Of a DNA stretch of 64,000 nucleotides, positions 47,969-57,380 are shown in pieces (position 1 is the stretch's first letter; each line of letters opens with the position of its first letter). A program made the position numbers and the translations under genes. A model generated the notes under the pieces. The model was given only the letters and a program-made list of their open reading frames with translations. It ran no database searches and was not told where the DNA came from. This DNA comes from Pseudocercospora fijiensis CIRAD86. Lineage: Eukaryota > Ascomycota > Dothideomycetes > Mycosphaerellales > Mycosphaerellaceae. The DNA lies in contig NW_006921549.1 of the NCBI RefSeq assembly GCF_000340215.1, positions 186,001 to 250,000 on the forward strand, read 5' to 3'.

Positions 47969-49477
47969 ATGTTACTCCCGATATCTAAGTATATAAAGTT
48001 CGGTATCGACTACTATACTAAGTTCTTAACTATATAGCTCTATACTTAGATAGACTAACTTAATCTTAAGTATAGTCCCTATACTACTAGATAGGATATA
48101 ATCTAGCGCCTAGAGCGTTATACTAGAGCTTAGCGGATCGTAATAGGCTAAGGTCTTCTAGGTTTCGATTTTGCTTATCTAGAGAAGGCTACTACTACGT
48201 AGCTTCGCTAAGTGCTTTCGTAGCTCGAGGTTAAATATAGAGAGTTGCCTACTAAAGTCTACCTTATAAAGCTTTACTATACTTATCGTTACCGCCTTAT
48301 AGCAATTAATAAGGGCAAGGGCAAGGAGATAGCAGATATAAAGCTAGAGGCTTTAAAGTAGGCGGCTCTAAGCCTAAAGCTTTTTCCGCTTCCTTCTAAG
48401 GACTTACTATCCGCTACTACCTTTAAGAAGTAGTAGGAAGCTTAGGACCGCTAGACTAAATATAAGCAAGAGGTTAATCTAATACTAAAGTCGGATAGAC
48501 AAGCTAGTAAGACATTTAGCTAGATTAATCTTAACTATACGTACGATACCCTTTCCCCCTTATAAGGCAATATAGCTATAACTATCGGCGAGCTGCTCGG
48601 TATCGTCGATATAGTAGCGGTAGTTAGTTAAGAGCAGTTAAGGATCCTTAAGGGCATAATTAAAGAATCCTTAGCTTTATAGCCTATAACTATACCTAAA
48701 CAGATCGTTAGCGAGCTCGCTCGGTATATTCTTCGTAGCAACTATAGACTAGTAGACTTAGTATCGGTATCGTTACTAATCTAGACTACTCTCGGCTCTA
48801 TATCTTTATCTAATTAAGCCTCTATATCTTTAGAGCGCGATATAACGACTGCCTAAAACTAGTAGATAATATTAGTAGCTATATAAAACAGCTAGTAGGA
48901 TACGCTAGTCGCTACTGCTAATTAAAGCGCTATCTATATTAAGAATTAGTAGATGCGTCTAGTAGCTATATAGGCCGACTAGTAGAATATATTAATTCCT
49001 ATTACTAATCGTACCGCTATCTATACTCGACCTAACGAAGACACCGCCTTAGTCCCTTTAGCCGTATAAGCTCGTACCTATACGCGCTAGTCCTCCTAGA
49101 TATCCTTATCTTCTATACTCGTAGAGTCCTATAACTACGTAGCTATCGAAACCTCCGGTACCTCTCGTATCTTAGTTACTAACTACCCCGCCGATATTAA
49201 CTACGTCTATATCGATACTAATAGTATAGGTCTAGCTACTGTTTATACTATACGCGCTTCTATTCCTCTAAGCTAGAACGATTTCAATCTCTAAGACTAC
49301 CTTATATACTAGATCGAAGACGCTACGGCGATACCGAATACGTTAATTCGTAGAGGCGAGGTCCGTAGAGGTATTAACTTTCTAAAGACCGCTAGAGAGT
49401 TTATTAAGAGGCTTTCGAATATCTAAGCTAGTTTAGATACGACAAAGTAAGCTATCGTCGTGCTTTCTTTAACGTAA
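47969..49477 (+). pseudogene. Unrecognised 502-codon frame, Gln-rich, RIP-inactivated
   Basis: ATG 47969 begins MLLPISKYIKFGIDYYTKF and the frame holds without shift to TAA 49475-49477. Internal stops are TAG/TAA only. The first part includes GLLGFDFAYLEKATTT and VKYRELPTKVYLIKLYYTYR; the middle is Lys/Gln-rich and likely helical; the distal part repeats short Val-Ala-Ile/Gln units (ILVAI, TLVATAN, RLVAI, NILIPI) and ends FIKRLSNI. No catalytic or zinc motif is recognised. The final TAA could itself be a mutated Gln codon. Confidence 0.5.
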
Positions 49478-49581
49478 CGGGATAGGTCTAGAACCTTGCG
49501 ATTTTAATACTAACTATAGTTACTCTTTTATACCTACGTCACGAAAACTTCTTTTCCGATCGCGACGATCCTATCGATCCT

Positions 49582-49668
49582 AGCGATCGCGAGCGATCGC
49601 GAGCGATCCCGAGCGATCCTAAGCGATCCCGAGCGATCCTAAGCGATCCCGAGCGATCCTAGAACGAT
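49582..49668 (+). repeat. GCGATCC minisatellite near left end of element F
   Basis: About eight units of a 10-bp repeat GCGATCC(C/T)(G/A)A, alternating GAGCGATCCC and AAGCGATCCT. Similar GCGATCCTA units appear in the opposite arm near 50330-50450, so the repeat is part of the subterminal structure of the element. Confidence 0.9.
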
Positions 49669-50283
49669 AAATAGGTAACTTATAAAAGTTAGACTTTTAC
49701 CTAATACTATACTAAAAATAAAACATTTTTGTCATGTATTACTAAGCCGTAAACCTTCTAGATAAAAAGATATAAAGGAAAGAAAATCGCTTTTTTAGAC
49801 ATTTTGCTTCTAATTTATCTTTTTTTCTACTAGGGTTATAGCTTAGTAATATAGTAGAAAGGTACTCTATTTTTAGTATATTATTATAAAAAAATATAAA
49901 ATTTATAGATTTTCTAAGTTATACTTTACTATTTTTAGAAATCTAAAAAGTAGAACTTAAAGTTCTATATACCAATAAGAGTATTATAAATTTTTAAGTT
50001 ATAATACCTAGTAGTTATCTTAGAATCTAGAAAAGAATCTCGAGTGTTTCGAGTGTACTTTTTTTCAAAGTTCTGCTTATTAAGCGTCGGCTTTTGAAAG
50101 AAACCTTAACGAAATATCGGCTGCATTTAACGAAACCTTAACGAAAAAAATTTATTTATAAAAAAAACCTACGAAACCGCTAAATTTGACCTATATAAGT
50201 ACGCAATACCCCGAAATACCTCGTAGTAGTAGATGTATATAGAGTAGTAGTACTTGTCCCGCGTCCTTTGCGTTCCTTGCCCT

Positions 50284-50314
50284 CGAATTTCGGGACGGGC
50301 CGTCCCGAAATTCG
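50284..50314. repeat. 31-bp perfect palindrome in element F
   Basis: Two 15-base arms, CGAATTTCGGGACGG and its exact reverse complement, are separated by a single G. It could form a very stable hairpin in RNA or single-stranded DNA. It escaped the CA/TG mutation seen elsewhere because the arms contain no CA or TG. Confidence 0.95.
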
Positions 50315-50469
50315 CGATCGCGAGGATCCTATCGGACAGGATCGCGAGTAGTCGGAATTTCTAGATCGCGGCGATCCTATTAGACAAGATCTTTAACGTG
50401 CGATCCTAAGGATCCTAAGCGATCCTATCGATAGGATCGTCGCGATCGGTAAAAAAGTTTTCGTAACGT

Positions 50470-53151
50470 ACGCCGTTAACGTACTAGGATAGGAATTACC
50501 GAAGTCTATAGGCCTTTTCTAACTATATTCGCCCTTTTTACGCTTATATTAATATTATTATAAATATATAGAGGAAAAGATAGAATTTTAGTTTCTTAAT
50601 AGGAGTCGTTTAATTCGCGTAGGCTTTTAGGAGTAATAAACCTAGATCGTAGCTAGTCTAGGTAATGCTTATAATATCGAAGCACGTTCTAGGGTAGCTA
50701 TATATTACGTATCGTTCTACGAGTTAGTACAAAATTGCTAAGAACGTTAATACTAACGATATAGTAGCCTTAGACCTTTGTAAGTCTTTAGAAGTATCTA
50801 TCTATACTTCGAGAACTCCGCTTACCTAAGTATAGGCTACGTCCTAACTTAAGCTCGTTCTCTCTCTCTTTATAACTAATTCTATAGTATACTCGACGAT
50901 GCGACGGTATAACGCGCTTATCTTCTAACTATATAGTATTAATATCGTCTAGGCGAGTCTTGCTCTTAGGACTAATAGTAGGTAATAGTTCCTTTAGGTA
51001 TACGCCCGTAGGTAGTACAAATATCTCTAGTCGGCTTCTAAGTACGAGCGTACCTACGCCTATATTAGTCGTATATCCTACGCTTAGTCTTCTACTTGTT
51101 TTCTTAATAAATTCTATTAAGGATACCGACTCTATCCTACCCTTACCCTTCGTAGTAGGGCTTCCGTTAGTATAGTTAGAAGCTAACGGCAATTCGTATA
51201 ATACTAGTAGAATAACTTCCTACTATTTATTCTCTCCGGCCCTAGGTACGACTATATCTACTCTCGCGCTATTAATCGATATATCGGAGCTAAACCTAGC
51301 GATTATAGAATTCTAACTTTAGATTAATGCTTTATATTCTTTCGGAGACAAGAAAGCAGACTTCTCGGACTTAAAGTATAAGCTTTTATAACTGCTTAGG
51401 CGCTTACCCTATCGGCTACCCGAGTAATATCGCTAGAGGGATAGTATAATACTACGAAGAATCTCTTAAGTACGAGCGCTACTAGAGCTTACCTCGCGAA
51501 TTATCCGAAGAAGCTCTATTAGCGTACTTTTAACTCGGTCCTACTTCTAAATAAGGGCTTCGAATTATATATCTATATAAGAGCGTAGCTATATAATTGC
51601 TTATAGCTAGTAAGCTTCTCTTCTTCCTTATCCGCTACGCTAATCGCTTATAATCTAGTTATAGACTCCTTTTAGCTCCTTAAGACTTTCGATAAGCTAT
51701 TACGGAATACGTGCTTCTAGTATACCTTTAAGAGCTTATAGAACTTAGGATACCTCTTTAGCGATACTATAGTAAGCTCCTTCTAAATAATTAGCGAGTA
51801 TCTAGTATAGTTCCTTCTTATAATTAGGTAGAAGTACGGCTATAAGACCTACTAATATCTTAAGTAACTCGCGTTTTAAACATCCTTCGTAGCCTTCGGC
51901 GGAATCTTAATAGGACGTCTAAGGGTTCGAGACCGGCTCGGGGATAGGTTCGGGCCTAGTATTAGTATATAGTTTTATCGTAGGATCGCGTTCTCCGAGG
52001 AATGTCGCTCTAGAAGGGCCGGATATAGATATTACTTTAAACGTTGTTTCCTATTCGAGGATATAGTATCTCCGAAGCTTTAATCCTCTAACTTAGACAA
52101 TGCGGTACGCTATTATAATACTACTAAAGCTTAAGAATTAGACAATTAACGAAGAATAGTACCGGTATATAATAAGCCTAATTTTTATAAGGGCCTTTCT
52201 CGAAGAGTACAAAGCTTAGTACGATATAAATAAACGACTTCGCGCAGCCTAAGCTACATACTCTACGGCGCTACCGCATCGTCTCCGAGTACTTATCTCC
52301 TAGGCGAGCAAGGTTAAAGATAGTTATCGCTACCGAATATACCGAGTCCGGCCTTAGTCTTATTCTAAGAAAAATCCTAGCGGCCTAGACTGCTTAAATT
52401 AAGCGACATTGTCTTCTTCCTACTATAGTATATATATTTAGTAGCTCTAGATAATAATATCTCGGTGCTATATCTTTGTATATACTAAACCCTAATCTTC
52501 CTAGTCGTGTTATAGCGTTACTTATCTAAGACATCGTATATCCTTAGTATAAAAAGCGTACTATATCTCTTACGAAGGTCGGTGTCTTTATTATCTTATA
52601 GACTATAGTATTACTTCCTTCGTTAGCGAAATATAAGTATCTTACGAAACATCTCTCCTATCTACTTTCTAAGTACTACTACCTTAATAATCCTTAATTC
52701 TTCTCTATCTTATTACTACGACCTTCTAGGCCTCGATCGAATTAATATTCTCTAATATAGTAGCCTAAGATTTCGATATCTATTATAGGTTATTTAACGC
52801 TAATTACGAAGATATTAGACAGCCCGTCCTAAAGCAAATTCTAAACTTCTATAGAGAATTCTTTAAACTAAAAGCTAGTATACGTTAGCTATAGAAGAAG
52901 GTAGAAAAGCTCTATACGTAAATGCTTATCGACGACGATATATTTCTAAAATTCTATCTAGAGCCCGACTTCTATCTAGCCTCTTTAAAGAAGTCTTCCT
53001 TACATATAGTTTTAACTAGATATAGTATTCCTTACCCGGACGGCGTAATAGTTCTAGTCCTTTAGTCTATCTTCCTAGACAACGTTATAGATATACGTAA
53101 GCAGCGCCGGTATTAATTACTACTCCCTTATAATAAAGAGGTATAACTAGT
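50470..53151. other. No recognised gene; flank between element F and copy A2
   Basis: Frames on both strands are short. The pair 50929-51192 (minus) and 50960-51175 (plus) overlap, so at most one is real. A forward reading near 51240-52200 is moderately open but frameshifted and without motifs. The stretch likely represents one or more very old insertions. The last bases before 53152 read ACTAG and may be the target site of element A2. Confidence 0.4.
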
Positions 53152-53430
53152 AAAGGACGGAAACCAATACTACTACCACTACTAGTAGTAATAGTATAGG
53201 CTACCGAGGGTAACATAACCTATAGCAATATAGGCAGCTATGTTTAGCATAATAGGATAATAAGACGGTTGCTTAGGCTAATAACTAGAGCCCTGCAATA
53301 TAGGCATTGTAGAAGTGTAATATAAACAATGTACTATACGAGGTTAGTGCTCTATCTATAATATAGAAGGAGGCCTCTTATATAGGCTTAAAACTCAGCC
53401 TAGGTGTATAGGACCGGTTACTAGCTAATA
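53152..53430 (-). repeat. 3' LTR of element A2
   Basis: 279 bp, inverted relative to 3627-3909 (283 bp). It starts TATTAGCTAG on the minus strand after the polypurine tract, contains the same TATATAAG box and CTACTAGTAG triplet tract, and ends CCGTCCTTTA. Confidence 0.7.
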
Positions 53431-53542
53431 TCCCTCCCTTTCTTCGTGTCTAACTAGACACGCTTTATATTGTGCGCTCAAAACAAACAGTTATATAGTA
53501 ACCTTAGGCATCTTAGCTAAGGCTATCTTTTAGAGACTCCGC

Positions 53543-53566
53543 AATAACACCCCCGGGGTAGCATTG
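53543..53566 (-). repeat. Recurrent near-palindrome after ORF3 of A2
   Basis: On the minus strand AATGCTACCCCGGGGGTGTT, about 60 bases after the ORF3 stop; equivalent to the copy at 3490-3513 in A1. This is one of the least mutated copies and retains TG in both arms. Confidence 0.8.
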
Positions 53567-53626
53567 TTCCTAGATTCTATTAATATGCAAAAACAACTTC
53601 CTAAGCATCTAATCTACTACGCTAAC

Positions 53627-56392
53627 TTACTGCTGCTTCAATGTACCGTAATCCTTACTAGCAATAACCTTATTAGCTAGTCGACTGTCCTAAACTCCTC
53701 TATAGGTATTAAAGCTATTAGTACTAAAGTACTCTGCCTCGAAGTAAGCTTAATTAACGAGGAGGTTAGTAGCCTTGTCCTATATAGCCTTCTCCTACTC
53801 GCGTAGATAGTCCTTAAGCTCCTCCTTATTAAACTAGAGGACTTGTTTAACTTCGTTCTAAACAACGTAACTTAACTAAGGAATTCTGCCGACTAAGGTA
53901 TCGGAAATGCAACCGAGGCCTTCGACTAAGATAGCGGTAGGGAAGGCGAACGGTACGAAGGTGTTAGAACCTAGAAGGGCGGTTAGATTGCGGTGCGCCT
54001 TAGCAACCTTAGCGACGGTCAAGTTATCGTAGCCCTTAATCTTAGTACCGTCGATAACGCGAGAGTAGCCTAGGTCGATTAATATACGGTCGCTCTTAGG
54101 CTTTAGGTTACTATACGGAAGGTGTAGTATCTAAATAGAGACTTCGCATTCCTTTAGAGGGTTAAGGATCTACTAAGCTACCTCGCCTTCGTTAGGCTAA
54201 CTATCGAATATATAGCCGAGGTCGTCGTTAGTAAGGTGCTTGTTAGTAAGCTTACTAATCTTGTTTAGTAGAACTAGGCTATAGGCATTAAGCTTCTTAA
54301 CCTAGTTCTCGAAGACCTCTAGTTCGTATATACCCTCGACGATAGTTAAATAGGCGGTCTTATCTTTAGACATAAGAGAAACCTTAATATACAGATAGCT
54401 AGCACCCTTACTAGCTGCGAGCTTAACTATATCTTATCCGAGACAAGAAGTCTCCTTAGTAGGGCAGTTCTTATAACCGCTATTACCTACCTTAAAGTAC
54501 TTAGTAGGCTTAGGGACGGAGATAAGCTCGTATATATAATTAGGTCGAAGGGTAACGGCTAAGAGCTATAAGGCGGGATGCTAACGGACGATTTAGTTAC
54601 TTACTCTATAGGTTTAAAGGGCATTACGGCCTTCCTACTTAGACTTAGGCAGTTTACGTATATATTAAAAGAATATACGAAACTCCTCCTATATTAGGTC
54701 GACGATAAGAGGAAGGTGCGCTCTACGAGGCGACTATATCTAACCGAAGACTCGAGGGAAGATAGCATTGCTAGTCTAACGAAAGCGGTCGAAGGAGGTG
54801 CCTTATCCGAGAATACTAGTAATTAACTTGTAGCGACGCTTAGTTAGTATAAGATCGCGAGTAATAGTGCTAGTAGGGTTAAATACGTAGAGTCCTAGGG
54901 AGGTCGGGGCGGCAGTAGGACGTCTAGGAAACTAGTTAGTATAACTAGTCTTAAAGGCAGTAAAGGCATCCTAATTAGCAACCTCGCGACTAATCTTTAA
55001 TAGGCGACCGACGAGGACACTCGCCTTAGTACCGGCATAGAGACTACAGACCTTAGCAGCCTTCTTAATATAGTTAGTATATATAGTAAACCGCTCCTTA
55101 CCTAGCTTACTAAGGTCGTCGAGCTATTAATAGATAGACAGGGCGGCAGGAGCTTTGCCTATATCGGCTTTAGGAACTATATCGATATTAGTAATAAGGT
55201 GCGCAATAGAGTCGCCTTTACAAGAACTACAGATATTCTTAGTTAATAGGATCGGCGAGAGGCCTCTATCTCTACGCTTACTAAAGGAGCCTTCGGAGGA
55301 GACATCTTCTAGTAGTATATCTAGCATATTAACATCCGAGTTACTATAGTTAGTACTATATTTAGTATTATAGTTAGTACTATAGTCGGTACTAGAAGGA
55401 GTGCTGTACTTCTTAGTAGCCTTACGGAGGGCCTAGCGAGTATGCAATGCCTTCTTACGCGCTGCTTCGGCCTTAGCGCGCTCGTCTTAAACTTTTTAAG
55501 GGACCTTGCGATTGCGGGTCGAGCGACGATCTTTAGCCTACATTTTTATAGCGAGCGTAAGACTAGCAGCCGTATCGGCCTCGGTTTCTAGGCGAAGAGC
55601 CTTACGTTTAAGGATATTAACGATAGGAGCCTCTTAACCCTTAACAATAAAGCCTGTACTATTAATACGATAGCCCTTCTCTTTTAGTAGATCCTTAATT
55701 GTTTGTACGTTAAGATCGACCTAGACAATCGCATCGTAGTACTTCTTCTAGTAGGCTGTCGTAAAGTCGTTAAGCGCAAAGAACAAGTTAAGTAGCTACT
55801 TGCCTACCTTCTTGCTAGCGGTAGATACGCGATAGATTATAGTATAGGAAAGATACTCGGCGCCTTAACGACGGACCTTATACTTATTAACGAACGAAGA
55901 GACCTGCTTAGTACGCTCTTATCTACTGTAGGCGAAGTTAATAAGGCTCTTAGGAAGACTGCTTAGTCCTCCCTAGTATTCGAAGGCCTAGTCGAGGGTC
56001 TTAAAGCGTAAGCGAATCTAGGTACCGGCTATCTCGAGGCTATAGACGATAGGAAAGGCTTATTTGATATCTATATCGTTAAGAACCTCGCGCTTAAAGA
56101 TACGCTTACCGATAGACTAACGCAAGTTGTTTATACCGTACGTAACTAAGATAGCAGCCTTCTTAATATTCCTATTAATAACGCGTAGTAGGATACGAGC
56201 GTTCTAGATCTTCTCTTAAGGGTCTTCTAGGGCGGTAACGATCTAGAAGCAGTGCTCGAGGCTAGTTGTAGCAGCTAAGGCGCTATCGGATAGGGCTTCG
56301 ATCGGAACTAGAGCGGCTAGGCTTAGGTTAATAGGGGTAGGTAGGTCGTTACTACTACTAGCGCCTAGCGGATTCGGGGCGCCGGAAGACAT
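53627..56392 (-). pseudogene. ORF3 of element A2: unrecognised 921-codon frame, RIP-inactivated
   Basis: ATG at 56392-56390 (MSSGAPNPLGASSSND) to TAA at 53629-53627 is 2766 bases, an exact multiple of three and one continuous frame apart from TAG/TAA stops. A stretch at 55127-55327 is fully open and reads MLDILLEDVSSEGSFSKRRD and then CSSCKGDSIAHLI, a possible Cys/His cluster that is partly lost in A1. Four 12-bp repeats encoding Tyr-Ser-Thr/Asn precede it, and a basic likely coiled coil (ERAKAEAARKKALHTRQALR) lies upstream. The C-terminal third includes ILIDLGYSRV and FVLFAFPTAILVEGL-type hydrophobic sequence. No enzyme motif is recognised. Its position after integrase is where envelope-like or accessory frames occur in some Gypsy elements. 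Confidence 0.78.
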
Positions 56393-56812
56393 AGTCGACC
56401 GAAGCGGAAGTAGGTTATAAACGAGTTTGCAAGTGTGTTCGTTGCTTAATAATAATAATTAAAGGGTTTAGATAGAAGGGGGGGGGGGTAGTTAGGCGGT
56501 AGCGAGTTAGTTAGTAATCGAGTAGAAGAAGGAGCTTAGGAGGCTCGCTTTAAATATAGTACGAAGGTAACGTAGTCCGTATATTCCGCGCTAGTAAAGC
56601 AAACGGATAACGGCTATATACAAAAGTAAAGCTACATACGAGACTTCTTTATTATTAGGGCAGGCTAAAGTTTAACAATCGATCTAGCTAATTGCTAGTA
56701 GCGACTACGCGCCTTTGTTAACCTTTAGCTATCGTAGATTCTCGCGCACTCGAAATGTAACTAGTTAGTTCGAGTCCTTAGTAGAAATCTATAGTAGTGA
56801 AGCTAGCGGGAC

Positions 56813-56837
56813 TAATAACATCCCCGGGGTAGCATTA
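56813..56837 (-). repeat. Recurrent near-palindrome upstream of ORF3 (A2)
   Basis: Minus strand AATGCTACCCCGGGGATGTT; equivalent to the copy at 268-291 in A1. Confidence 0.8.
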
Positions 56838-57111
56838 GCTTTTCTCTAGAGATGCTCGGTAACGAGGAGTAAGTCGCCTAGGCCTAGCGTAGCTAATTCG
56901 TTAGTGCGTTAGCCTATAGCACTGCCGTTATAGATGCAGTATTACTTTTTATATTAGCAAGTACGTAAAGGTAGTCTATGCGTTTACCTTCTTCCTTCTT
57001 CTAAACGCTAAGCTTAACAGCCTAAGGTCCCTATTCTTAGAGGCTATCGGCCTAGGTTGCTATGTCTATCTAAGAGCTAGGAAGGGAGAGGGTTAGGTTC
57101 GGCTATTTTCC

Positions 57112-57137
57112 TAATACTACCCCCGGGGTATTATTAG
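57112..57137 (-). repeat. Recurrent near-palindrome downstream of pol (A2)
   Basis: AATACTACCCCCGGGGTATT, symmetrical over 12 bases on each side (CCTAATA...TATTAGG), the most perfect copy. It lies about 250 bases after the end of the integrase frame. Confidence 0.8.
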
Positions 57138-57380
57138 GAAAACACGCCTCGTATAGTTCTATCTAAGGAAACAAGAGCAAAGGAATAAAGTTATAGCAAC
57201 ATCTCGAAGGCTAAAGAGCAAAACAATAGACAAAGTAAAAGCAAAAGAGGGCAACAACTATAAGTATTAATACCGTAGGAATAAGTAGTAAGGACTAAAG
57301 CTATAGGGCGGCACTATATTAATAGCGCGGAGAAAGCAAGGAAAACAACGTAGTAGAGATAGGGAAAGACAAGCAATTAT

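Larger units (their letters stand above)
49540..50465. mobile_element. Element F: 926-bp inverted-repeat (MITE-like) DNA element
   Basis: Left end CACGAAAACTTCTTTTCCGA (49540) and right end, reversed, TACGAAAACTTTTTTACCGA (50465) form terminal inverted repeats that continue through GATCGCGACGATCCTATCGA, about 40 bp. ACGT on both sides (49536-49539 and 50466-50469) may be a 4-bp target duplication. The interior has no coding frame, is AT-rich with A/T homopolymers, and carries GATC-rich minisatellites and a 31-bp palindrome. It is non-autonomous, and its superfamily cannot be assigned from the ends alone. Confidence 0.7.
56393..57380 (-). other. Spacer between pol and ORF3 of A2 with two palindromes
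   Basis: About 1 kb without a recognised frame. It carries a G run (56478-56488) and two palindrome copies at 56813-56837 and 57112-57137. The part 57140-57260 is rich in CAA/CAAA and has kept many CA dinucleotides. The portion up to ~57090 is shared with 1-695. Confidence 0.6.

Noticed and set aside
50929..51192. 87-codon minus-strand open frame as a gene
   Set aside because: It overlaps an equally open plus-strand frame (50960-51175), has no recognised motif and no extended frame around it.
53677..53865. 62-codon minus-strand frame, Arg/Leu/Ser-rich
   Set aside because: It overlaps ORF3 of A2 in a different frame on the same strand; the ORF3 frame is supported by both copies.
55155..55349. 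64-codon plus-strand open frame
   Set aside because: Antisense shadow of the open part of ORF3 (55127-55327, minus strand).
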